NCBI RefSeq assembly: GCF_026341815.1
Contig: NZ_JAPENX010000001.1
Span: 4,030,001 to 4,094,000, forward strand
DNA length: 64,000 bases
Origin: Streptomyces sp. NBC_00572
Lineage (GTDB): Bacteria; Actinomycetota; Actinomycetes; Streptomycetales; Streptomycetaceae
Reading direction: 5' to 3'
Shown here: positions 33,367 through 41,716 of the stretch, in pieces
Layout: every line of letters starts with the position of its first letter
Numbering within the stretch: position 1 is the stretch's first letter
Notes under the pieces: generated by a model
What the model saw: only the letters and a program-made list of their open reading frames with translations
What the model was told of the DNA's origin: nothing
The model's database searches: none
Position numbers and translations under genes: made by a program

Positions 33367-33828
33367 TCAGCCGCCGAGCGGCAGACCGCCGAGCGTCTGG
33401 CCGGTCGGCAGGCCGCCGAGGCCGCCGCCCAGGGCGCCGCCGGTCGGGCCCTCCGCGCTCTCCGCGGCGGCGCCGGCCGTCTTGCCGACGACCTCGCCCG
33501 CGCTGCCGGCGGTGTCACCGGCGACCTTCTGGGCGGCCGGGGTGGCGGTCCTGCCCGCCGCGCCGAGGCTCTTGCCGGCGGCGGGGACGGCCGTGCCGAC
33601 GGCCTGGCTGCCGGTGGCTCCGACGACGCCGGTGGCCGTCTGCGAGGCGCTGTCGACGGCGGTGCCCGCACCGGCGGCGTCCAGGGCGGTGAGGCCGCCC
33701 AGGTTGCCGGTCGGCGCGATGCTGTGGTCCAGGGCGCTCGCGGAGCCGGCCGCACCGACCACGGGGGCTGCTCCGGCCGCGATGATGAGGGCGGCGCGGG
33801 CGATCCGACGGGTCAGGGGGAGGGTCAT
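33367..33828 (-). CDS. Secreted Ala/Gly-rich protein
   Basis: A 153-residue exported protein. A signal peptide of about 32 residues (MTLPLTRRIARAALIIAAGAAPVVGAAGSASA) precedes a mature part made almost only of Ala, Gly, Thr, Val and Ser, with a Gly-Leu-Pro-rich end (GGLGGLPTGQTLGGLPLGG). No Cys and no catalytic motif. It may be a disordered or surface-associated wall protein. Start at the ATG 33828, with AAGGAG 6 nt before it. Such proteins are often annotated as ATP-binding in streptomycetes; I see no basis for that. Confidence 0.75.
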   Translation of the reverse strand: MTLPLTRRIARAALIIAAGAAPVVGAAGSASALDHSIAPTGNLGGLTALDAAGAGTAVDSASQTATGVVGATGSQAVGTAVPAAGKSLGAAGRTATPAAQKVAGDTAGSAGEVVGKTAGAAAESAEGPTGGALGGGLGGLPTGQTLGGLPLGG

Positions 33829-34216
33829 GGTGCTCCTTCGACGAGGTGCGAGGTGGTGTTCGGACGCAGTGACAACCGGCCCTGGGGAGGGAGAGGTTGC
33901 GGCGGTCGAAGGTAAAGAATTGGTAATGCGTCGTATTGTCGGGTGGGGAGGAAAATGGACGAACGCGTCATTGCGCGGGCATCTGCCGAACCGTCACTTC
34001 CCTTGCCCCGCAAGGGGAGTGGGTGTTCGGGGCGCACTGTGGAAAAGGCGGCGCGGAAGGGTGGCGAATTCCTTGGGGCGCGGACCGGTGCCATGCCACG
34101 GGCGAGTGAAGTGCCGTACGGGTGATCGGGCTGTGATCGACCCGTGATCGGCAGTCGACCGGCAGTCGGCCGGTAGTGGATCGGCGTCGACCGGTCCTCG
34201 ACCGACTGCCGACCGG
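33829..34216. other. Intergenic region between two minus-strand genes
   Basis: A 388-base gap. It should contain the promoter of the Ala/Gly-rich protein gene and, near 34100-34216, the end of the lysozyme-like gene. cggcagtcgg (34160-34169) is inverted at 34202-34211, a possible terminator. GATCG and CAGTCG words recur several times between 34125 and 34215. A 60-codon frame at 33943-34125 has no ribosome site and I do not call it a gene. Confidence 0.5.
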
Positions 34217-35155
34217 TTACTGAGCGAGTCGCATACGGACGCTTCCGCCGCCCGCGGCAGCCGCCCCCGAGACCCTCGACCAGCCACCGTCGGCCTCGCC
34301 CGCGCGCCACACCCGGTCCCCGTACGCGACCTCCGTGATGCGCAGCGTGTCCGCCCGCGCCACGGCCCACTGCGCCAGCTCCCAGCCGCGCCGCTCGGCC
34401 GCCCCTGCGCCCGTCGCCGTCCCGGACCCGCCGGTCGCCCGTACCGGCACCACGAGCACCGGCGGCTCGGCCGCCGACCGGCCCGCGCTCGGGCTGCCCG
34501 TCACCGCCGTCGGCGCCGCCTTCTCGCCGAAGACGCGTACCAGCTCCGCGCGGACCTGCTCGGGATCGCCCGGCCGGCCCTCGGCGTCGCTCGACGTACA
34601 GGAGAGGGCGGCCGGAGAGCGGCCCGTCAGGGCGGCCGAGAGAAGCGTGGCGTCCGGCTCGTGCTTCGCGTACGCCTGCGGGAAACCGCTCTTCTGCACC
34701 TTCTGCGCCGCCACGGTCAGCGGCAGCCGCGAATACCCGCGGACCTTCTCCAGACCGTCGTAGAACTTCCCCGACGAGTACACCGGGTCCATGATCTGGG
34801 CCGGCGTGCCCCAGCCCATCGAGGGCCGCTGCTGGAAGAGGCCGAGCGAGTCCCGGTCGCCGTGCTGGATGTTCCGCAGCGCCGACTCCTGGAGTGCCGT
34901 CGCGAGCGCGATGGTCACCGCCCGCTCGGGCATGCCCCGGGTCGTGCCCACGGCGGAGATCGTCGCGGCGTTCGACGCCTGCTCCGGGGTGAACTCGTAC
35001 CGGTTGTCCCCGGTGCCCACAGTGCACCGGGGCGTGCCCGTACTTCCCGTCATCTGGTGGAAGGCCACGTACGAGGCGAGGCCGAGGAGCGCGGCGAAGG
35101 CGGCCGCGGAACGGGCGAGGCGGCCGCGACGGGCGGGGCGGGTGGGCTCGGACAC
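34217..35155 (-). CDS. Membrane-anchored lysozyme/transglycosylase-like protein
   Basis: About 312 residues. An Arg-rich start is followed by one membrane helix (ARSAAAFAALLGLASYVAF). The extracellular part has a lysozyme-like core: ATALQESALRN with a candidate catalytic Glu, DSLGLFQQRPSMGWG, and QIMDPVYSSGKFYDGL. The C-terminal third is Ala/Gly-rich. It probably acts on peptidoglycan. GTG at 35155 (MSEPT) has TACGGT 7 nt upstream and no ribosome site, which suggests a leaderless mRNA; the frame extends to 35164. It is divergent from dapE, and the two promoters overlap. Often mislabelled heavy-metal transporter. Confidence 0.75.
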   Translation of the reverse strand: MSEPTRPARRGRLARSAAAFAALLGLASYVAFHQMTGSTGTPRCTVGTGDNRYEFTPEQASNAATISAVGTTRGMPERAVTIALATALQESALRNIQHGDRDSLGLFQQRPSMGWGTPAQIMDPVYSSGKFYDGLEKVRGYSRLPLTVAAQKVQKSGFPQAYAKHEPDATLLSAALTGRSPAALSCTSSDAEGRPGDPEQVRAELVRVFGEKAAPTAVTGSPSAGRSAAEPPVLVVPVRATGGSGTATGAGAAERRGWELAQWAVARADTLRITEVAYGDRVWRAGEADGGWSRVSGAAAAGGGSVRMRLAQ

Positions 35156-35162
35156 GGGGCCC

Positions 35163-35187
35163 ACCGTACTGGAGGCCGCGTTAGGGT
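35163..35187. promoter_or_regulatory. Overlapping divergent -10 boxes (dapE and lysozyme-like gene)
   Basis: TAGGGT at 35182-35187 ends 6 nt before the dapE ATG on the plus strand, and TACGGT (minus strand, 35163-35168) ends 7 nt before the GTG of the lysozyme-like gene. The two RNA polymerase sites overlap, so both genes should compete for transcription. Confidence 0.55.
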
Positions 35188-35193
35188 CGGCAC

Positions 35194-36288
35194 ATGGCTG
35201 ACATCACCCCGCTCGACACGCCCCTCGACCTGTCCCAGGACGGGGCCGCGCTCACCGCCGCCCTCGTCGACTTCCGGTCCGTCAGCGGGACCGAGAAGCC
35301 GCTCGCGGACGCCATCGAGCAGGCCCTGCGCGCCCTGCCGCACCTCACCGTCGACCGGCTCGGCAACAACGTCGTCGCCCGCACCCGGCTCGGCCGCGGC
35401 GAGCGAGTCGTCCTCGCCGGCCACATCGACACCGTGCCGATCGCCGACAACGTGCCCTCGCGGCTCGACGAGGACGGCATCCTGTGGGGCTGCGGCACCT
35501 CCGACATGAAGTCCGGGGTCGCGGTCCAGCTGCGGATCGCCGCCACCGTCCACGAGCCCAACCGCGACCTCACCTTCGTCTTCTACGACAACGAGGAGGT
35601 CGCCGCCCACCTCAACGGCCTCGGGAAGATCGCCGACGCGCACCCCGACTGGCTGGAGGGCGACTTCGCCGTCCTCCTGGAGCCCTCCGACGCCCAGGTC
35701 GAGGGCGGCTGCCAGGGCACGCTGCGCGTGATCCTGCACACCGCGGGCGAGCGGGCCCACTCCGCGCGTTCCTGGATGGGCTCCAACGCCATCCACACCG
35801 CCTCCCCGATCCTCGCCCGCCTCGCCGCGTACGAGCCGCGCAAGCCGGTCATCGACGGCCTGGAGTACCACGAGGGCCTCAACGCCGTCGCGATCCAGGG
35901 CGGCGTCGCCACCAACGTCATCCCCGACGCGTGCACGGTCACGGTCAACTACCGGTACGCCCCCGACCGCTCCCCGGCCGAGGCTTTGGCGTACGTCCGG
36001 GAGTTCTTCGCCGACTGCGACATCGCCGAGTTCGTGATCGACGACGAGAGCCCCGGCGCCCTGCCCGGCCTCTCCCACCCGGCGGCGGAGGCCTTCATGA
36101 AGGCCGTCGGCGGCAGCGCCCAGCCCAAGTTCGGCTGGACCGACGTGGCCCGCTTCAGCGCCCTCGGGGTGCCCGCGGTCAACTACGGCCCCGGCGACCC
36201 CATCTACGCGCACAAGCGGGACGAGCACGTCCCCGTCGACCGGATCCACCACTGCGAGGCCCGGCTCCGCGACTGGCTGACCGCCTGA
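35194..36288 (+). CDS. dapE: Succinyl-diaminopimelate desuccinylase (DapE)
   Basis: A 364-residue M20 metallopeptidase-fold enzyme that removes succinate from N-succinyl-LL-diaminopimelate. It supplies diaminopimelate for peptidoglycan and lysine. Metal and catalytic motifs are visible: LAGHIDTVPIADN near 74-86, CGTSDMKSGVA near 103, and YDNEEVAAHLNG near 131. DDESPGALPG and the C-terminal YAHKRDEHVPVDRIHHCE match DapE. No ribosome site before the ATG; see the TAGGGT box at 35182. It is followed by the LOG-family gene, as in other actinobacteria. Confidence 0.95.
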   Translation: MADITPLDTPLDLSQDGAALTAALVDFRSVSGTEKPLADAIEQALRALPHLTVDRLGNNVVARTRLGRGERVVLAGHIDTVPIADNVPSRLDEDGILWGCGTSDMKSGVAVQLRIAATVHEPNRDLTFVFYDNEEVAAHLNGLGKIADAHPDWLEGDFAVLLEPSDAQVEGGCQGTLRVILHTAGERAHSARSWMGSNAIHTASPILARLAAYEPRKPVIDGLEYHEGLNAVAIQGGVATNVIPDACTVTVNYRYAPDRSPAEALAYVREFFADCDIAEFVIDDESPGALPGLSHPAAEAFMKAVGGSAQPKFGWTDVARFSALGVPAVNYGPGDPIYAHKRDEHVPVDRIHHCEARLRDWLTA

Positions 36289-36395
36289 CTGCCTGACTTC
36301 CCTCGTCCCGACTCCCGTAATTTCGCATTTCGTCACCTCTGTGGTCCTACGCTGACCGGACCAGAAGATCGTTGGATCGACGGAGGGAGCAGGCC

Positions 36396-37145
36396 ATGGG
36401 TATCCCTGAAGGGGAGACGAAGCCGGAGGAGCAGCGGCTCGGGCCGGTGCTCAGGCGCAGGGACCAGGTCCAGCCGGGCACCACGGACCAGCGGCTGCTC
36501 GACACCGAGGGCGACTCGGAATGGGTGCACACCGACCCCTGGCGGGTCATGCGCATCCAGTCCGAGTTCGTCGAGGGCTTCGGCGCCCTCGCCGAACTGC
36601 CGAGCGCGATCAGCGTCTTCGGCTCGGCCCGCACGAAGCCGGACTCGCCCGAGTACGAGGCGGGCGTACGGCTCGGCCGGGCGCTCGTCGAGGCCGGCTT
36701 CGCGGTCATGACGGGCGGCGGCCCCGGCGCCATGGAGGCGGCCAACAAGGGGGCCCGGGAGGCCAAGGGCGTCTCGGTCGGCCTCGGGATCGAGCTCCCC
36801 TTCGAGCAGGGGCTCAACCAGCACGTCGACATCGGCGTGAACTTCCGCTACTTCTTCGTCCGCAAGACGATGTTCGTGAAGTACGCGCAGGGCTTCGTCG
36901 TCCTGCCCGGCGGTCTCGGCACCCTCGACGAGCTCTTCGAGGCGCTGACCCTGGTCCAGACCCGCAAGGTCACCCGCTTCCCGATCGTCCTCTTCGGCAC
37001 GGAGTACTGGAAGGGCCTCGTGGACTGGCTCCGCGACTCGGTCGTCGCCGGTGGCAAGGCCTCGGAGCGCGACCTGCTCCTCTTCCACGTCACGGACGAC
37101 GTGGAGGAAGCGGTGGCACTCGTCACGAAGGAGACGGGCAAGTAG
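36396..37145 (+). CDS. LOG family protein (TIGR00730)
   Basis: A 249-residue Rossmann-fold protein of the lysine-decarboxylase-like LOG family. Family members act as cytokinin riboside 5'-monophosphate phosphoribohydrolases or nucleotide hydrolases; the physiological role in actinobacteria is not settled. Signature motifs are MTGGGPGAMEAANKGA near 105-120 and PGGLGTLDELFE near 175. The first 65 residues are an extra N-terminal segment absent in plant LOG. GGAGGGAGC before the ATG at 36396 sets the start, although a frame is open from 36372. It lies directly after dapE. Confidence 0.9.
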   Translation: MGIPEGETKPEEQRLGPVLRRRDQVQPGTTDQRLLDTEGDSEWVHTDPWRVMRIQSEFVEGFGALAELPSAISVFGSARTKPDSPEYEAGVRLGRALVEAGFAVMTGGGPGAMEAANKGAREAKGVSVGLGIELPFEQGLNQHVDIGVNFRYFFVRKTMFVKYAQGFVVLPGGLGTLDELFEALTLVQTRKVTRFPIVLFGTEYWKGLVDWLRDSVVAGGKASERDLLLFHVTDDVEEAVALVTKETGK

Positions 37146-37154
37146 AGGCCCCAC

Positions 37155-37194
37155 GGGGCGGGGCGGCGACGGTCTTCCGTCCCTGCCCCGCCCC
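37155..37194. terminator. Terminator between the LOG and FolP2-type genes
   Basis: ggggcgggg at 37155-37163 pairs with ccccgcccc at 37186-37194; a second stem gacgg/ccgtc (37168-37172/37177-37181) lies inside. The flanking genes converge. Confidence 0.7.
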
Positions 37195-37211
37195 TTCGCG
37201 CGCCCGCCCGG

Positions 37212-38072
37212 CTACGCCAGCCCGCGCCGCGCGACGGCCGGCGCCCGGTGCCCGGCGATGGACGCCACCATGTCGAGCACCTGCCGCGTCTCGGCGACCT
37301 CGTGCACCCGGTACACCTGGGCGCCCAGCCAGGCGGAGACCGCGGTGGTCGCCAAGGTCCCGAGGACCCGCTCCTTCACCGGCCGGTCCAGGGTCTCCCC
37401 GACGAAGTCCTTGTTGGAGAGGGAAACCAGCACCGGCCACCCCGTCTCCGCCATCTCGCCGAGCCGCCGCGTCGCCTCCAGACTGTGCCGGGTGTTCTTC
37501 CCGAAGTCGTGGCCCGGGTCGATCATGATCGCGTCCCGGCGCACCCCGAGCGAGGCCGCTCGCTCGGCGAGCCCCACGGTCACCCGCAGGATGTCGGCCA
37601 TCACGTCCTCGTACTCGACCCGGTGCGGCCGGGTCCGCGGCTCGGCGCCACCCGCGTGCGTGCACACGAGCCCCGCGCCGTACTTCGCGGCGACCTCGGC
37701 GAGGCCGGGGTCGACCCCGCCCCACGCGTCGTTCAGGACGTCCGCACCGGCCTCGCAGACCGCCTCGCCGACATCCGCCCGCCAGGTGTCCACGCTGATG
37801 ACGACATCGGGATGGCGCCTGCGGACCTCGGCGACGAAGCCGACCGTGCGCCGCGCCTCCTCCTCGGCCGTCACCTCCTCGCCGGGGCCCGCCTTCACCC
37901 CGCCGATGTCGATGATCGCCGCCCCTTCGGCCACGGCCTGCTCGACCCGGGCGAGCGCGGGCTCGTCCCTGAAGGTCGCGCCCTGGTCGTAGAAGGAGTC
38001 CGGGGTCCGGTTCACGATCGCCATGATCACCGGCTCGTGCGGCCCGAATTCACGCCGTCCCAAGCGCAGCAT
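37212..38072 (-). CDS. folP2: Dihydropteroate synthase-like protein, FolP2 type
   Basis: A 286-residue TIM-barrel pterin-binding protein. Motifs include MAIVNRTPDSFYDQGATF near 18-35, INIGGV-type IIDIGGVKAGPGEEV, VDTWRADV near 115 and IDPGHDFGKN near 190. The FolP2 subgroup of actinobacteria has VNRTPDSF where true DHPS usually has VNVTPDSF, and mycobacterial FolP2 is reported to lack DHPS activity, so I would not claim folate synthesis. The start at 38072 follows GGGAGGA. It is divergent from the DivIVA-like gene. A second, classical folP should exist elsewhere in the genome. Confidence 0.85.
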   Translation of the reverse strand: MLRLGRREFGPHEPVIMAIVNRTPDSFYDQGATFRDEPALARVEQAVAEGAAIIDIGGVKAGPGEEVTAEEEARRTVGFVAEVRRRHPDVVISVDTWRADVGEAVCEAGADVLNDAWGGVDPGLAEVAAKYGAGLVCTHAGGAEPRTRPHRVEYEDVMADILRVTVGLAERAASLGVRRDAIMIDPGHDFGKNTRHSLEATRRLGEMAETGWPVLVSLSNKDFVGETLDRPVKERVLGTLATTAVSAWLGAQVYRVHEVAETRQVLDMVASIAGHRAPAVARRGLA

Positions 38073-38175
38073 CCCTTTTGTCCTCCCTCGTGTCCGTTCG
38101 CCTGCGACCCTAGCTGTCGGTGGCGCATGGCACGATCGGCACGGGACGTTTTCCACTCCGGGGAGAGGCACGCAG

Positions 38176-38502
38176 GTGTTCTGGTTTCTGCTCATCACGA
38201 TGGTCGTGGTCGTGGCCGCGGTGACCCTGGCGGTGGTCGGCGGCGGCGACAGCGAGGTGCTGCCCGACGTGGCGCCCGAGCAGCTCGTCGACCCCCTCCC
38301 GGAGGCCCGGCCGGTCGACCGCGCCGACGTCGAGGCGCTCCGGCTCCCCGTCGCGGTCCGCGGCTACCGGATGGCGGACGTGGACGACGTCCTGGTCCGC
38401 CTCGGCGCCGAACTCGCCGAGCGGGACGCGCGGATCGCCGAGCTGGAGGACGCCCTCGCGGGAGCGGCCGCCGCCGGTGACGAAGAGGACGGCCGGGCAT
38501 GA
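38176..38502 (+). CDS. DivIVA domain-containing small membrane protein
   Basis: A 108-residue protein with one N-terminal membrane helix (FWFLLITMVVVVAAVTLAVV) and a cytoplasmic DivIVA-type segment: LRLPVAVRGYRMADVDDVLVRLGAELAERDARIAELED. The last part is a predicted coiled coil. Short proteins of this type are thought to help position envelope-growth factors; the role is inferred. Start GTG at 38176 behind GGGGAGAGG. It overlaps the next gene by 4 nt (ATGA). It matches the position of Rv1209 in the mycobacterial block. Confidence 0.82.
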   Translation: MFWFLLITMVVVVAAVTLAVVGGGDSEVLPDVAPEQLVDPLPEARPVDRADVEALRLPVAVRGYRMADVDDVLVRLGAELAERDARIAELEDALAGAAAAGDEEDGRA

Positions 38503-39086
38503 CGGCCGGCGGGGCGGTCCCGGGCCCGGACGGGCGGCTGCGCTGCCCCTGGGGCCTGTCGGCCGAGGACTACGTGGCGTACCACGACGAGGAGTGGGGC
38601 CGCCCGGTCCACGGCGACGACGCGCTGTTCGAGCGGCTCTGCCTGGAGGCGTTCCAGTCGGGCCTGTCGTGGATCACGATCCTGCGCCGCCGTGAGGGCT
38701 TCCGGAGCGCGTTCGACGGCTTCCGGATCGCCTCCGTGGCCGGTTTCGGCGAGGCCGACCGCGAGCGGCTCCTCGTGGACGAGGGCATCATCCGCAACCG
38801 CGCGAAGATCGACGCCACCCTCGCCAACGCGAAACTGCTCGCCGACTGGTCCCCGGGCGAACTCGACGCCCTGATCTGGTCGTACGCCCCCGATCCGGCG
38901 GGCCGCCCGGTCCCGCGTACGGTCGCGGACGTCCCGGCGGTCACGGACGAGTCCACGGCCCTCTCCAAGGCCCTCAAGAAGCGAGGCCTCCGCTTCATCG
39001 GCCCGACCACGGCCTACGCCCTGATGCAGGCGTGCGGGCTGGTCGACGACCATGTGAAGGGGTGCCTGGCCCGGGGCGGGAAGTAG
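38499..39086 (+). CDS. tag: DNA-3-methyladenine glycosylase I
   Basis: A 195-residue HhH-superfamily DNA repair glycosylase that removes 3-methyladenine from DNA after alkylation damage. It has CPWGLSAEDYVAYHDEEWGRPVHGDDALFE at the N-terminus (zinc Cys and His are in CPWG and YHDEEW), LEAFQSGLSWITILRRREGFR, and FIGPTTAYALMQACGLVDDHVKGC at the C-terminus (zinc His and Cys). All four predicted zinc ligands are visible. It overlaps the DivIVA-like gene by 4 nt, so it is probably co-translated. Length is normal for the family. Confidence 0.94.
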   Translation: MTAGGAVPGPDGRLRCPWGLSAEDYVAYHDEEWGRPVHGDDALFERLCLEAFQSGLSWITILRRREGFRSAFDGFRIASVAGFGEADRERLLVDEGIIRNRAKIDATLANAKLLADWSPGELDALIWSYAPDPAGRPVPRTVADVPAVTDESTALSKALKKRGLRFIGPTTAYALMQACGLVDDHVKGCLARGGK

Positions 39087-39111
39087 CCCCCGGGCCACCG
39101 ATCCGTCCGGA

Positions 39112-40362
39112 TCAGAAGATGTGGACGGAGGGGGCGGTGGTGTCGTACCCCGTCTCGAACGCCGGGGCGACGAGACCGCCGGCGCCGTCGTTCTTGTACA
39201 CGTACAGCGACGAACCCTCGATCGTCCGCATGATGTCGCCGAGGCCGTCGCCGGTCACATCGCCGGTGGCGAGGAGCGGGGTGCCCGACGGCCAGGCGTA
39301 CGGCAGCCTGATGCGGGCGCCGAAGGCGCCCCGGCCGTTGCCCGGGTAGAGCCAGAGGGCGCGGGAGCCGTCGCGGGCGACCAGGTCGGACCTGCCGTCC
39401 CGGTTCATGTCGCCGGGGGCCGCGAGCGCGTTCATGACGCCCCAGCCGCCGCCGACCTTCGTACGGGCGCCGAACCAGCCGCGGCCGTTGCCGGGATAGG
39501 TCCAGAGGACACCTGCGGTGTCCCGGGCGACGAGGTCCCGGCGGTCGTCACCGGTGATGTCGCCGACCGCCTCGATCTCCTTCATGGCGTTCCAGCCGCC
39601 GCCGATGCGGAGGCGGGGCTTGAACCAGCCCTTGCCGTTGCCGGGATAGAGCCACAGCACACCCGCTCGGTCGCGGGCGTAGACGTCCTCGTTGCCGTCG
39701 CCGTCGTGGTCGCCGTGGCGGACGAGCGCGTTCATGGCGTTCCAGCCGCCGCCGACCAGGGCGCCCTTGGTCCCGCCATAGGCGTCGCGTACACCGTCGA
39801 GGAACCAGAGCCGACCGTCCGCGCCACGTTCGAGCAGGTCGGCGACGCCGTCGTTGTCGAGGTCACCGAAGCGGGACTGGGCCGGCAGGCCGTCGGGGCG
39901 CGGTGTGGTGGAGGTGTCCCAGTCGATCCACGCCTGACCGGTCTCGACCTCCCACTGGGTGCCCCCGACCCGGATCGAACTGATCGCGTTGTCGGCACCG
40001 TACGAGGAGCCCGGGCCGAGGTCGGCACCGGCGTACTGGTGGGGGCCGACGGTCAGCCGGCGCTCCCCCGAGTAGTCGGCGTCCAGGTAGACGATGGCCC
40101 ACTGGTCGCTGCGGTTGAAGTAGGACGAGATCGCGTTGTTCCAGGTGCCCAGGGAGGGCTGGCTGGTCGACACGATCTTCATCTGGCCGCCGAAGCCGGG
40201 GTCCCGGAAGACGCAGAAGCTGCCTGCGGGGCAGCGGTACTCGTCTGCCGACGCGGTCGGCGCGGCGGTCAGCATCGTGGCCAGGGTGGCCGCGGTGGTC
40301 ACGGCGGCGGCGAGCGCGCGCCGGATTCCGGAGGAGCGCGTCATGGCGCGTGGTCCGTTCAT
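39112..40362 (-). CDS. Secreted I36-like plus FG-GAP beta-propeller protein, copy 2
   Basis: A 416-residue exported protein. After the signal peptide (ending near TASA), residues about 35-130 have a crystallin-like fold typical of peptidase inhibitor family I36 (CPAGSFCVFRDPGFGG, YLDADYSGERR). The rest is a beta-propeller of VCBS/FG-GAP repeats with Ca-binding DxDxDG loops (GDLDNDGVADLL, HGDHDGDGNEDVY, GDMNRDGRSDLV) and a recurrent GGGWNAM. It has the same length as the upstream copy. I used the ATG at 40362; 40344 is possible too. There is no strong ribosome site in either case. Only 19 nt separate it from the upstream copy, so the pair forms an operon. Confidence 0.85.
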   Translation of the reverse strand: MNGPRAMTRSSGIRRALAAAVTTAATLATMLTAAPTASADEYRCPAGSFCVFRDPGFGGQMKIVSTSQPSLGTWNNAISSYFNRSDQWAIVYLDADYSGERRLTVGPHQYAGADLGPGSSYGADNAISSIRVGGTQWEVETGQAWIDWDTSTTPRPDGLPAQSRFGDLDNDGVADLLERGADGRLWFLDGVRDAYGGTKGALVGGGWNAMNALVRHGDHDGDGNEDVYARDRAGVLWLYPGNGKGWFKPRLRIGGGWNAMKEIEAVGDITGDDRRDLVARDTAGVLWTYPGNGRGWFGARTKVGGGWGVMNALAAPGDMNRDGRSDLVARDGSRALWLYPGNGRGAFGARIRLPYAWPSGTPLLATGDVTGDGLGDIMRTIEGSSLYVYKNDGAGGLVAPAFETGYDTTAPSVHIF

Positions 40363-40381
40363 GAGGAGAGTCGGAGGCGGG

Positions 40382-41632
40382 TCAGAAGACGAAGGTGCCG
40401 GTGCGGAGCTGGCCGAAGGACAGCGGGGCGCGGAGACGCCCGTCGCCGGTGCCGGGGTAGACCAGCAGGTAGGTGTAGCCGTCCCAGCCGAAGGGGGCGC
40501 CCGAGACGTGTGCGACCAGGTCGGGCCGCCCGTCACCCGTGATGTCGCCGAGGCCCGCCAGCTCCTTGTGGGCGTTCCAGCCGCCGCTGCCGATGAGCGT
40601 GCGGGTACCGAACCAGCCGCGGCCGTTGCCCGGGTAGAGCCAGAGCTTGCCCGCCGTGTCGCGGGCGACCAGGTCGGCCTTCCTGTCGGAGTTCATGTCC
40701 CCGGCACCGACGAGCTCGTCGATCGCCTTCCAGCCGCCGCCGACCTTCCTGCGGACGTCGAACCAGCCCTTGCCGTTGCCCGGGTACGTCCAGAGGACTC
40801 CGGTGGCGTCGACGGCGAGCAGGTCGCCCTTGGCGTCGCCCGTCAGGTCGCCTGTCGCGGTCAGCTCCCGCAGGGAGTTCCAGCCGCCGCCGATGAGGCG
40901 TCGGGGCTTGAAGGCACCCTTGCCGTCGCCGGGGTAGAGCCAGAGGGAGCCGGCCCCGTCGCGGGCGTAGACGTCCTCGTCGCCGTCGCCGTCCTGGTCG
41001 CCGTGCCGGGTCAGCTTCGTCATGGCGTTCCAGCCGCCGCCCACGAGCCGGCCGGTACCGGGAGCGTACGGGGACGTGTCGTGTACGGACCACAGCTGTC
41101 CGAACGGATCGCGGCTGAGCACGTCGGCGTACCCGTCGCGGTCGATGTCGCCGAAGGCGCCCGTCGCGGGCAGCGGCGTGGGCCGGGACTCCAGGACCTC
41201 GGAGAGGGTCGGGTAGCGGCTTTCCCCGCCGCAGAAGTCGTCGGCCTCGGCGCCGATGTCGATGGAGCTCACCGTCTTGTCGAGGCCGGGGTTCTGGCTC
41301 TCGTCGAAGGAGGCCGTGTTGTAGAGCCAGACAGAGCCCTCGGGGTCGAGGCCGGGCTTCGGGTAGAAGCACACGGCGTGCGCGTCCCACTGGTTGTTGA
41401 CGAAGGACCGGATGCGGTTGTCCCAGGCCCCCAGTGACACCATCGGTGCCTTGACGATGAGCATGTCGCCCTGGAACAGCGGCTGGCTGAAGACGCAGAC
41501 GGAGCCCTGCGGACAGCGGTCGGCGCCGTCGGCCGCCCGCGCCGGCGAGGACAGGACGGCGGCGGACAGGCCCAGGGCCAGACCCGCCGTGAGCGCGCCG
41601 CGAAGAAGGCGCGCGGAAGGAGAAGGACGCAC
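40382..41632 (-). CDS. Secreted I36-like plus FG-GAP beta-propeller protein, copy 1
   Basis: A 416-residue exported paralogue of the following gene, first of the pair. Its signal peptide (LLRGALTAGLALGLSAAVLSSPARA) is followed by an I36-like domain (CPQGSVCVFSQPLFQG) and four or more FG-GAP repeats with calcium loops (GDIDRDGYADVL, HGDQDGDGDEDVY, GDMNSDRKADLV, GDITGDGRPDLV). FG-GAP propellers bind ligands or sugars; the I36 part could inhibit a protease. The combination of the two is uncommon outside streptomycetes to my knowledge. Copies differ by about half, so the duplication is old. Confidence 0.86.
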   Translation of the reverse strand: MRPSPSARLLRGALTAGLALGLSAAVLSSPARAADGADRCPQGSVCVFSQPLFQGDMLIVKAPMVSLGAWDNRIRSFVNNQWDAHAVCFYPKPGLDPEGSVWLYNTASFDESQNPGLDKTVSSIDIGAEADDFCGGESRYPTLSEVLESRPTPLPATGAFGDIDRDGYADVLSRDPFGQLWSVHDTSPYAPGTGRLVGGGWNAMTKLTRHGDQDGDGDEDVYARDGAGSLWLYPGDGKGAFKPRRLIGGGWNSLRELTATGDLTGDAKGDLLAVDATGVLWTYPGNGKGWFDVRRKVGGGWKAIDELVGAGDMNSDRKADLVARDTAGKLWLYPGNGRGWFGTRTLIGSGGWNAHKELAGLGDITGDGRPDLVAHVSGAPFGWDGYTYLLVYPGTGDGRLRAPLSFGQLRTGTFVF

Positions 41633-41716
41633 GGAACCCCCCAGGTATGTGCGTACGAATGGTGAGCGGATCCTATAGACGCGCCCACCACTCGTACGAA
41701 GGGGTTCCGGGGTCCG

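Noticed and set aside
33943..34125. 60-codon plus-strand frame in the gap before the lysozyme-like gene
   Set aside because: No ribosome site, mixed codon usage, and inverted repeats at its end.
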